Virus record (IMG/VR): IMGVR_UViG_3300009183_000365
Span: 1-23,932 of that record
Direction: 5' to 3' (one strand)
DNA: 23,932 nucleotides
Source of the DNA: a virus
The notes under the pieces are model-generated. The model did no database searches. It saw nothing but the letters and a program-made list of their open reading frames with translations, and was not told the origin of the DNA. The translations under genes and the position numbers were made by a program. Below are positions 7,489 to 11,577 of the stretch, in pieces; position 1 is the stretch's first letter, and every line of letters starts with the position of its first letter.

Positions 7489-7763
7489 AACACGCTAAAC
7501 TTTACTTGATCGTCTTTGTATTCTTCGCTATTGGTCTGAACAAATTCTGAAGCCTCTACGCTCTCAATCAATTTATTTAAATACCACTGAGACTTCTTCA
7601 AGTCTTCTACCTTTCCCTTGTTCTCATACCGCCACATATACTTAATGATATTACCCTTGAGGTAACCTTTAAATTGATCCGTGGTCATAGATGACTCAAT
7701 TGCATCTATGCATTCTACTTGCCCTTGCTTGTAGTGATTGGGGTTAATATTATCTTTAGCCAT
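7485..7763 (-). CDS. DUF3310 family protein
   Basis: The 92-aa protein carries the family signature almost completely: NPNHYKQGQVECIDAIE (8-24), then FKGYLKGNIIKYMWRYENKG (31-50) and the helix DLKKSQWYLNKLI. DUF3310 proteins are widespread small phage proteins, sometimes annotated as nucleotide kinases; a biochemical role is not settled. It overlaps the upstream PD-(D/E)XK-like gene by 8 nt and the downstream GTG-start gene by 4 nt. The C-terminal ~20 residues are acidic and probably flexible. Confidence 0.9.
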   Translation of the reverse strand: MAKDNINPNHYKQGQVECIDAIESSMTTDQFKGYLKGNIIKYMWRYENKGKVEDLKKSQWYLNKLIESVEASEFVQTNSEEYKDDQVKFSVL

Positions 7764-8196
7764 TTGTAAATTCTTCAGGACTTACAAATATACATTTTTG
7801 TTTTGGAACACGAAAGAAATAATCTGTACCCTTTCTGTCGGCTGTATTGATGTAAACCTTTTGTTTGTAATCATTATGGAATATCACACTGGAGTGGCAG
7901 ATAATGGCAGCATGGGTCTCCTTACAGATAACTACATACCAAAAATTATCCCACTTCTTCTTGCGATCCAGGAAGGAAACGGAATCGAACTGAAAAGTAT
8001 CCATAGAAGTCCATGGTCTCTTACTCTTCATTTCTACCTCCCAATTGTACTCAATACCATCTTTTTCGGTGACAAGATCTATACCATATATGTCACAATT
8101 ATTCGAAACATTGTGACACTTACTCTTAAGAAAGGCAGTAAGTAGTTCCCTACCTAGGGCATCATTATCGTTAAAAGATTCTTGGTTGAACTTCAT
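7756..8196 (-). CDS. PD-(D/E)XK nuclease-like protein
   Basis: The chosen start is ATG 8196, which overlaps the stop of the spanin gene as ATGA; a longer frame to 8256 lies wholly inside that gene and is rejected. The 146-aa product has a helical N-terminus (ALGRELLTAFLKSK), then YGIDLVTEKDGIEYNWEVEMKSKRPW. Asp40, Glu55 and Lys57 reproduce the D-(x)n-E-x-K core of the PD-(D/E)XK fold, with a Glu (position 17) in the preceding helix as often seen. Further strands (WYVVICKETHAAIIC) would complete the sheet. A role in DNA processing near packaging, or in host DNA breakdown, is inferred. The active-site match is by eye only. Confidence 0.6.
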   Translation of the reverse strand: MKFNQESFNDNDALGRELLTAFLKSKCHNVSNNCDIYGIDLVTEKDGIEYNWEVEMKSKRPWTSMDTFQFDSVSFLDRKKKWDNFWYVVICKETHAAIICHSSVIFHNDYKQKVYINTADRKGTDYFFRVPKQKCIFVSPEEFTNG

Positions 8197-8597
8197 TTTC
8201 TTAAATATAAAGCGAGCACCATTCCAATAATGAATGCGCCTGCAATATACCACCAATTAATTATTTCATTATTAACTATTTTTCCAGCGACTTTAACTTC
8301 ATAACGAATTGTATCTCTGTATGTTATGGTGTCTGGCTTCACTGTTACTCCAAAGAAAGTGCCTTTCTTATAGATAATTAATCGCTTAGTTTCGATAAAG
8401 GTATCGCACTCAATAATAAATGAGTCCCTATACTCAGGAACTGGAACTTGAATTTCTTTGATGATAGTATCTCTTACAATTACCGTATCAGTTTCGACTA
8501 AATACGGATATTTGCGTATCAATCTGTCATATCTCTGCTTCGGAGACCCACACGAAATTACCGTAATGCACATTGCGATAAATATTATTTGTTTCAT
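8193..8597 (-). CDS. Putative unimolecular spanin (u-spanin), lipoprotein with C-terminal TM
   Basis: The 134-aa protein has a lipoprotein signal peptide: basic start, hydrophobic core IIFIAMCITV and lipobox VISC with Cys16. The periplasmic part is beta-rich with recurring DT(V/I) and RDTI patterns (37-46, 89-97). One C-terminal transmembrane helix (about 114-132) is followed by RK. An outer-membrane lipid anchor plus an inner-membrane helix in a single chain is the defining topology of u-spanins such as phage T1 gp11, which fuse the two membranes at the last step of lysis. It is first in the minus-strand operon leading to terL, with a TAnnTTTG box just upstream. Without homology evidence it could be another tethered lipoprotein. 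Confidence 0.65.
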   Translation of the reverse strand: MKQIIFIAMCITVISCGSPKQRYDRLIRKYPYLVETDTVIVRDTIIKEIQVPVPEYRDSFIIECDTFIETKRLIIYKKGTFFGVTVKPDTITYRDTIRYEVKVAGKIVNNEIINWWYIAGAFIIGMVLALYLRK

Positions 8598-8609
8598 AGC
8601 ACAAAGATA
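8597..8609 (-). promoter_or_regulatory. Promoter -7 box of the spanin-to-terL operon
   Basis: On the minus strand TATCTTTG (8609-8602) matches the Bacteroidota -7 consensus TAnnTTTG exactly, and the identical octamer recurs at 9597-9590. Only four bases separate it from the spanin ATG, so the message would be leaderless or nearly so. No -33 TTG is present at the expected distance; instead a repeated 16-bp element begins at 8615, which may be an activator site. Confidence 0.55.
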
Positions 8610-8614
8610 AGTTA

Positions 8615-8663
8615 TAAACTTATAGGTTTACTATAAAGTATAAATTGTAAACGTATAGGTTAA
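8615..8663. repeat. Two 16-bp direct repeats 33 bp apart, operator-like
   Basis: TAAACTTATAGGTTTA (8615-8630) and TAAACGTATAGGTTAA (8648-8663) agree at 14 of 16 positions. The first is itself a dyad (TAAAC...GTTTA). The spacing of 33 bp is about three helical turns, so bound proteins would lie on the same face. They sit immediately upstream of the spanin -7 box, where a -33 element would be expected. A regulator-binding role is inferred. Confidence 0.5.
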
Positions 8664-8724
8664 AAGCCCCCCGATTAATTCTTTGTTTACTAGCTTTTTT
8701 GCTAATATAAAAATAATAACCATT

Positions 8725-8823
8725 TCAAGTTCTCTCCTTGACGATGTCGGAGTCCAAGAAACATTTCACCCATTTTGCAGGGTCGTTATCCGATTTGAGT
8801 TTCCTCCAGATAACACAAGTCAA
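8725..8823 (-). CDS. Possible 32-aa ORF or remnant, TTG start
   Basis: In the intergenic region one minus-strand frame reads as protein-like sequence: ...CVIWRKLKSDNDPAKWVKCF, then LDSDIVKERT and TGA at 8725. An in-frame TAA lies upstream at 8842-8844; there is no ATG, and the only plausible start is TTG 8823. The mixture of Trp, Asp-Asn-Asp-Pro and charged residues is unlike the AT-rich surroundings. It may be a tiny gene, the tail of a decayed gene, or chance. No neighbour is coupled to it. Confidence 0.25.
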   Translation of the reverse strand: MTCVIWRKLKSDNDPAKWVKCFLDSDIVKERT

Positions 8824-8846
8824 TTGTTTTCGGTGGGCTTTTTAGT

Positions 8847-8870
8847 AAAAGGGGTAGCCTAAACCACCCC
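8847..8870 (-). terminator. Weak hairpin terminator candidate
   Basis: On the minus strand GGGGTGGTTTAGGCTACCCC (8870-8851) folds into a GC-rich stem (GGGGT/ACCCC plus one more GC pair beyond a mismatch) followed by TTTT (8850-8847). The U-tract is short. It lies about 30 nt downstream of a promoter-like pair at 8902-8933 and would also catch transcripts from the DnaA-like gene. Confidence 0.4.
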
Positions 8871-8901
8871 CAATACCTTAAACAAATAAATATGAACAGT
8901 G

Positions 8902-8933
8902 CAAACTTATGCAAAAAATCCTTAAGTGCCAAA
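8902..8933 (-). promoter_or_regulatory. Candidate Bacteroidota-type promoter in the intergenic region
   Basis: On the minus strand TTTG (8933-8930) precedes TAAGTTTG (8909-8902) with a 20-nt spacer, a full match to TTTG-N19/20-TAnnTTTG. No clear gene follows. A transcript starting near 8896 would reach the hairpin at 8870-8847 after about 50 nt, or read on through the possible 32-aa ORF. Confidence 0.4.
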
Positions 8934-8945
8934 TTTGTGATAAAT

Positions 8946-9099
8946 AACCAATATAATGTGCAATTTGTGCTATTTTTGACGCATTTAACCATTATAATGT
9001 GCATTAAAGCACCCAAAAGGGTATGAAAATGTGCCATATAAGACACTTTATATGCGTTCGGGTATAATTTGTAGGATTTATCCATCATTATGTGCATTT
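8946..9099. repeat. Three iteron-like 20-bp direct repeats
   Basis: AACCAATATAATGTGCAATT (8946-8965), AACCATTATAATGTGCATTA (8987-9006) and ATCCATCATTATGTGCATTT (9080-9099) share the core ATnATGTGCAnT. The first two agree at 17 of 20 positions and the last two at 16 of 20. Start-to-start distances are 41 and 93 bp. Related half-sites (TTTGTGC, ATGTGCCAT) lie between them. The array lies next to a gene for a DnaA domain IV-like protein, so these may be its binding sites, an origin, or an autoregulatory region. Confidence 0.55.
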
Positions 9100-9130
9100 A
9101 CATACACTAATGCGGTAAATTTCCGAATTG

Positions 9131-9160
9131 TGTCCAGTTAATTTACTAAAAAACTGGACA
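9131..9160. repeat. 9-bp perfect inverted repeat across a stop codon
   Basis: TGTCCAGTT (9131-9139) and AACTGGACA (9152-9160) are exact inverted copies separated by 12 nt. The stop codon of the DnaA-like gene (9140-9138) lies within the left arm and adjoining base. No U-tract follows on either strand, so it is not a standard intrinsic terminator. It could protect the mRNA 3' end, terminate weakly, or be a protein-binding dyad. Confidence 0.45.
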
Positions 9161-9581
9161 TTGTCCTCTTGATCTTATCGTATTTTAACGCCACCTGCTT
9201 ATCGTACTTGATTAAATCTGTCGCCTTGGTGATTGCATTCTCAACTGTGGATCTGTCTCGCTCTATAACCAGACTAATTTCAGAAACCTTCATACCTAAC
9301 TCGGTCTTACAGGCGAAACAGAATAGGTGACGGGCATACAACTTCTCCTTGATTCTGCATTGTTCATGGATTTGATCTGGAGTCATGCTGAATGCTAGGC
9401 ATACAGAACGCATGGCGTGTTCCCACTTATCCTTCTGATTTCTTACACTTACTTTGGGGGAGAGGATCTCTTCTCTTAACTTCTCTACTTGTTTTTTGTG
9501 AGCTAACCGCTCCTCAGTCAACTTGGCTTTCAACCTCTTAACTTCTTGTTTGAGGTTGTGTATTACTTGATACTCGTTCAT
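9138..9581 (-). CDS. Coiled coil plus DnaA domain IV-like DNA-binding protein
   Basis: I start at ATG 9581 (MNEYQVIHNL...); an upstream TTG at 9620 overlaps the promoter and is rejected. Residues 5-40 form a charged coiled coil (KQEVKRLKAKLTEERLAHKK). Residues ~53-124 match DnaA domain IV: helix AMRSVCLAFSMTPDQI, then ARHLFCFACKTELGMKVSEI, then the signature IERDRSTVENAITKA, equivalent to GRDHSTV in DnaA. There is no AAA+ ATPase domain, so it cannot be a full initiator. It could bind repeats next door as a phage replication or copy-control factor, antagonise or recruit host DnaA, or act as a transcription factor. It forms a single-gene unit with its own promoter. Confidence 0.75.
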   Translation of the reverse strand: MNEYQVIHNLKQEVKRLKAKLTEERLAHKKQVEKLREEILSPKVSVRNQKDKWEHAMRSVCLAFSMTPDQIHEQCRIKEKLYARHLFCFACKTELGMKVSEISLVIERDRSTVENAITKATDLIKYDKQVALKYDKIKRTMSSFLVN

Positions 9582-9589
9582 AGGGAGGG

Positions 9590-9621
9590 CAAAGATAATC
9601 TGAGCCCCAATGAGAAACAAA
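9590..9621 (-). promoter_or_regulatory. Promoter of the DnaA-like gene
   Basis: On the minus strand TTTG (9621-9618) lies 20 nt before TATCTTTG (9597-9590), a full Bacteroidota-type promoter. It begins two bases after the stop codon of the upstream small basic gene and places the ATG (9581) eight bases after the -7 box, which also settles the start choice. Confidence 0.65.
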
Positions 9622-9622
9622 T

Positions 9623-9898
9623 TTATTTTTTGGTAGACTTGCCGTTGTGACCGTTACGGGCTCTATTCTTCTTGGCACTTTCGAGTGTCATCTTACCATT
9701 TTTAGTATGGCTTAAATCCTTCCCAGCGGCAGCACGCTTGCCGTAAATCCCTTTCTTTCGGGCCTCAGCATTCAATTCCTCCCTGTACTTAACACGAGAT
9801 GGCGATGCTTGGTATGCTTTATCGTAAGCATAATCACGACCAGTAGCCTTGTTTGACTTAGGTCTAGTATTCTTTCCAACTATTTTATTTTTTGGCAT
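9623..9898 (-). CDS. Small basic protein, degenerate HNH-like
   Basis: The 91-aa, Lys/Arg-rich protein has the layout YDKAYQASPSRVKYREELNAE, then ARKKGIYGKRAAAGKDLSH and KKNRARNGHNG. Small phage proteins of the form Y-x-K-x-Y-x3-P ... R-x3-N-x3-R ... GKD-x2-H ... NR are HNH-like, with the H of GKDxxH and a later Asn as metal or catalytic residues. Here His64 and Asn78 could fill these roles, but the loop between them is short and the first strand Asp/His pair is partial. A nuclease is possible; a nucleic-acid-binding virion protein is equally likely. It overlaps the upstream 35-aa gene by 14 nt and ends the small-gene operon. Confidence 0.65.
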   Translation of the reverse strand: MPKNKIVGKNTRPKSNKATGRDYAYDKAYQASPSRVKYREELNAEARKKGIYGKRAAAGKDLSHTKNGKMTLESAKKNRARNGHNGKSTKK

Positions 9899-9992
9899 CT
9901 TTGTGTTCTATATATTCTCCAATGAGGAAGGAGATTCCTATTGTAAAGGTGACAAATAATAACCCAAATAGGAATCCTTCTAACATCATCAT
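9885..9992 (-). CDS. 35-aa single-helix membrane protein
   Basis: ATG 9992 overlaps the stop of the upstream 48-aa gene (ATGA); two further ATGs follow in frame. MMMLEGFLFGLLFVTFTIGI... has one transmembrane segment (about residues 5-25) and a charged tail EYIEHKDAKK. The frame then overlaps the next gene by 14 nt. Exact packing and strong hydrophobic patterning support a real tiny gene. A holin, antiholin or membrane-modifying role is conceivable, but only size and topology support that. Confidence 0.6.
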   Translation of the reverse strand: MMMLEGFLFGLLFVTFTIGISFLIGEYIEHKDAKK

Positions 9993-10135
9993 TTCTTTTT
10001 AGCAGTCTTGGCAGATTGTTTAAATGCCTTTGCAGTCGGAGCCCCTTTAGTGCCCGGCTTTCTCATTACTTCTCCGCTGCCTGCAGCGATTCGCTTCTTC
10101 TTAGCGTTGATATTACTATAAAGTCCTTGTTTCAT
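9989..10135 (-). CDS. 48-aa strongly basic protein (GLYSNINAKKKRIAAGSGE type)
   Basis: MKQGLYSNINAKKKRIAAGS opens the protein, followed by GEVMRKPGTKGAPTAKAF and a Lys-rich end. It has more than a dozen Lys/Arg and only one acidic residue. The pattern GLY-x-N-I-x-AK(K/R)KRIAAGSGE-x-MRKPG-x-KGAPT is one I recognise as recurring in environmental phage genomes as an unnamed micro-protein; no function is established. It is coupled by ATGA on both sides. DNA or RNA binding, perhaps inside the virion, is inferred from charge alone. Confidence 0.7.
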   Translation of the reverse strand: MKQGLYSNINAKKKRIAAGSGEVMRKPGTKGAPTAKAFKQSAKTAKKK

Positions 10136-10272
10136 CCTTGACCTTTATATTTTTTGAGATAATTTTTACTAGTCTTCAAAGAAGAACTTTTCTTCTTAGA
10201 AACAACTCCAGGCCTCTTGATGGATGCTTTTGGCTTCCACTTACTTGCATCTTTGATAACCTTGGCAGCCAT
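10132..10272 (-). CDS. 46-aa strongly basic protein (KRPGVVSKKKSSSLKTSKNY type)
   Basis: MAAKVIKDASKWKPKASIKR leads into PGVVSKKKSSSLKTSKNYLK and ends KYKGQG. About one residue in three is Lys or Arg. The RPGV-x-SKKK-x-S-x-LK-x-SKNY-x-KKY-x-GQG pattern recurs in Bacteroidota and environmental phages as an uncharacterised micro-protein. The start ATG shares one base with the previous stop (TAATG) and the TGA overlaps the next start. Its role is unknown; a nucleic-acid-binding or scaffold-like role is only a guess from composition. Confidence 0.7.
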   Translation of the reverse strand: MAAKVIKDASKWKPKASIKRPGVVSKKKSSSLKTSKNYLKKYKGQG

Positions 10273-10445
10273 TACTCTTTAATCTTCTTGATGTAATAAA
10301 TAGCACCTAGGACACCAGATAAAATACCAATTGTAGCAGCGATCAAAGAAAACACAGGTAGCCAAGCAGTAGCAAAGGAAATAATCGTTGAGCTTCCAGA
10401 GATGAAGGTCAATGTATTAGCCGTTGAATCGTTTTGCTGGATCAT
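10272..10445 (-). CDS. 57-aa hydrophobic protein, holin candidate
   Basis: The start is ATG 10445 (MIQQNDSTANTLTFISGSST...); the frame extending to 10529 is a shadow of the Lys-rich gene. After a polar N-terminus come two hydrophobic segments, roughly 15-33 and 36-52 (WLPVFSLIAATIGILSGVLG), and a basic tail YIKKIKE. A short protein with a polar start, two membrane helices and a charged end fits class II holins. No endolysin is visible nearby, so lysis function is inferred from topology and from sharing the region with a spanin candidate. Confidence 0.65.
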   Translation of the reverse strand: MIQQNDSTANTLTFISGSSTIISFATAWLPVFSLIAATIGILSGVLGAIYYIKKIKE

Positions 10446-10446
10446 T

Positions 10447-10650
10447 TTAGTTACCGAAAATAAATGGTTTCTTTGCCATTTTCTTGGCAGCGGTCTTCTT
10501 AGCGAACATAGCATCTTCTTTCTTTGCAACCTTTTTACTTTCGGTTTTTTCGTGCTTTACCATAGCTGCTTTAGAAGCGTACTTCTCCATACCTCCGTGC
10601 TGAGAAATCTTTGATTTAGCAGCGGTTTTTTTTATAGGTTTTTTCATCAT
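10447..10650 (-). CDS. 67-aa Lys/Ala-rich histone-like small protein
   Basis: MMKKPIKKTAAKSKISQHGG begins a low-complexity basic protein rich in Lys, Ala and Met, with YASKAAMVKHEKTESKKVAK and repeated KK-(T/M)-A-AKK / AKK motifs near the end. It ends one base before the holin candidate. Composition resembles the tails of bacterial and phage histone H1-like proteins, but low-complexity Lys/Ala sequence is a poor guide to function. It may be a virion or nucleoid-associated component. Confidence 0.65.
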   Translation of the reverse strand: MMKKPIKKTAAKSKISQHGGMEKYASKAAMVKHEKTESKKVAKKEDAMFAKKTAAKKMAKKPFIFGN

Positions 10651-10659
10651 GATTATTAT

Positions 10660-10953
10660 TTAATTACACTTCCATCTTCTACGAGCCTGTCTCAATCTTG
10701 AATTGGGATCTGAGGCCGCCTTGGGAAAATTTGCCATTTGACCGGCACTACGAGCACAAAATGATTTGCGTCTCTTAGCATCTGCACTACCTGCTTTAAC
10801 CTTACCAGTTACAGCAGTTTTTAACTTTGAACCTGGGTTCGCCTTACGATACGCAGCAACCCCCTTAGCCGTCATACCTGCTCCACTCTTGGTGGGGAGG
10901 TAATTAGCATTCTTACCTTTAGTTGTTTTCGGTATAGTTTTATCCTTCGGCAT
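10660..10953 (-). CDS. DUF6321-like basic protein
   Basis: I use ATG 10953 (MPKDKTIPKTTKGKNANYLP...), which overlaps the upstream gene by 14 nt. The core GMTAKGVAAYRKANPGSKLK, then TAVTGKVKAGSADAKRRKSF, CARSAGQM and the end SRLRQARRRWKCN matches from memory the small family DUF6321, found in phages and also reported in large eukaryotic viruses. The order Gly-Met-Thr-Ala-Lys-Gly, Asn-Pro-Gly-Ser-Lys-Leu, RRKSFCARS and ARRRWKC is characteristic. It is highly basic, with two Cys (in FCARS and WKC) that may pair or bind metal. Molecular function is unknown. Confidence 0.75.
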   Translation of the reverse strand: MPKDKTIPKTTKGKNANYLPTKSGAGMTAKGVAAYRKANPGSKLKTAVTGKVKAGSADAKRRKSFCARSAGQMANFPKAASDPNSRLRQARRRWKCN

Positions 10954-11167
10954 TCTTATTAGCAAATTTCTCAATGGCTGTAGAGCCGATACAAGTAATT
11001 ACAACGAACTCAACTGCTTGAATAAGTTCCCCATCAGGTGAAATACTTTGTGGATGAATATTATTGTAAACCATAGTACCGAAAAGCACAAACGCCCCAA
11101 TAATGCCAATAAATCTCTTATGACTGTACTCATTCTTAACACCTTTGAATATTTCGAAAAACTTCAT
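10940..11167 (-). CDS. 75-aa two-helix membrane protein, holin-like
   Basis: MKFFEIFKGVKNEYSHKRFI is an amphipathic, basic start, followed by a first membrane segment (about 19-35, IGIIGAFVLFGTMVY), a short polar loop (NNIHPQSISPDGE) and a second segment (49-65, IQAVEFVVITCIGSTA), ending EKFANKNAEG. Size and topology resemble small holins and the membrane proteins found near lysis genes in Bacteroidota phages. It is the first gene of the small-protein operon, starting five bases after a -7 box and downstream of a strong terminator. Confidence 0.75.
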   Translation of the reverse strand: MKFFEIFKGVKNEYSHKRFIGIIGAFVLFGTMVYNNIHPQSISPDGELIQAVEFVVITCIGSTAIEKFANKNAEG

Positions 11168-11171
11168 ATAT

Positions 11172-11203
11172 CAAATATACAAAATAAAAACAAAAAAGGC
11201 AAC
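11172..11203 (-). promoter_or_regulatory. Promoter of the small-protein operon
   Basis: On the minus strand GTTG (11203-11200) is 20 nt before TATATTTG (11179-11172). The ATG at 11167 follows after four bases, so the mRNA would be leaderless or nearly so, as at the spanin gene. The -33 part lies within the terminator stem of the previous gene, so terminator and promoter are fused. Confidence 0.55.
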
Positions 11204-11217
11204 CATTTAGGCTGCCT
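11191..11217 (-). terminator. Intrinsic terminator after the 92-aa gene
   Basis: On the minus strand AGGCAGCC (11217-11210), loop TAAAT, GGTTGCCT (11204-11197) gives an 8-bp stem with one G-U pair, followed by a T-rich tract (TTTTTTG..., 11197-11191 and beyond). It lies 25 bases after the stop of the 92-aa gene and is the clearest terminator in the window. Confidence 0.85.
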
Positions 11218-11241
11218 CTTCTGATGTGGGAAATAATAAAA

Positions 11242-11520
11242 TTAATTCAATACTTCCATAGTAGGTGTTGGCTCCTCAGCAGGGATGAACTCGAAAGTAT
11301 CCAAGTTGATTTGGCCTTTACCATAAGATGATTCGATGGTCTTGAAGAACTCGTTTTGATCAGCACCAAGCGTAGCTTTTGCTTCTAAAACTTTTTCTTT
11401 CAATTCTTCCAAATCAGCGATCTGGAAAGTGATACGACCCAAATCACCAATGATGGCGTTTGTTTTTTGTTGGAAACCTTTAACGGCTTCTACTTCTTGT
11501 TCAGTTAAGTTGATTGACAT
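11242..11520 (-). CDS. 92-aa coiled-coil protein, single-gene unit
   Basis: The protein MSINLTEQEVEAVKGFQQKT... is helical over residues 5-70 with heptad-like hydrophobics (IIGDLGRITFQIADLEELKEKV), then SSYGKGQINLDTFEFIP and an acidic-proline end. The form LT-x-E-E-V ... YGKG-x-INL-x-T-x-EFIP is familiar from unannotated small proteins of tailed phages, often near virion genes. It has its own promoter (11540-11570), a weak AGGA before the start, and a strong terminator, so it is separately expressed, perhaps at high level. Function is unknown. Confidence 0.8.
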   Translation of the reverse strand: MSINLTEQEVEAVKGFQQKTNAIIGDLGRITFQIADLEELKEKVLEAKATLGADQNEFFKTIESSYGKGQINLDTFEFIPAEEPTPTMEVLN

Positions 11521-11539
11521 ATTTTCCTAATTAGTACTG

Positions 11540-11570
11540 CGAATATAGTACAAATATTTAAATATCCAAA
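11540..11570 (-). promoter_or_regulatory. Promoter of the 92-aa gene with a palindromic spacer
   Basis: On the minus strand TTTG (11570-11567) and TATATTCG (11547-11540, one mismatch to TAnnTTTG) are 19 nt apart. The spacer contains the perfect 12-bp palindrome ATATTTAAATAT (11554-11565). The start ATG follows 19 nt after the -7 box. Confidence 0.5.
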
Positions 11571-11577
11571 AAATTAA

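Larger units (their letters stand above)
8598..9137. other. 540-bp intergenic region, possible control or origin region
   Basis: This is the only long stretch without a confident gene. From left to right it contains the spanin -7 box, two 16-bp repeats (8615-8630, 8648-8663), an AAAAGC...GCTTTT weak inverted repeat (8662-8699), a possible 32-aa ORF (8725-8823), a hairpin (8851-8870), a promoter-like pair (8902-8933), three 20-bp direct repeats (8946-9099), and the left arm of an inverted repeat that crosses into the next gene (9131-9160). It lies beside a DnaA domain IV-like gene. Confidence 0.7.

Noticed and set aside
8197-8256. N-terminal extension of the PD-(D/E)XK-like protein to 8256
   Set aside because: It lies within the transmembrane end of the spanin gene, while ATG 8196 gives a standard ATGA coupling.
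8786-9097. Minus-strand 103-aa ORF across the intergenic region
   Set aside because: It reads through the iteron-like repeats, the promoter-like pair and the hairpin, its sequence is Cys/Phe/Leu-rich without domain character, and two of its MHI-M starts are simply the repeat translated.
9582-9620. Longer DnaA-like protein starting at 9620
   Set aside because: The start would be TTG, and the added 13 codons overlap the promoter boxes at 9590-9621; ATG 9581 is better.
10446-10529. Longer form of the 57-aa holin candidate
   Set aside because: The extra 28 residues shadow the Lys-rich gene; ATG 10445 follows that gene's stop after one base.
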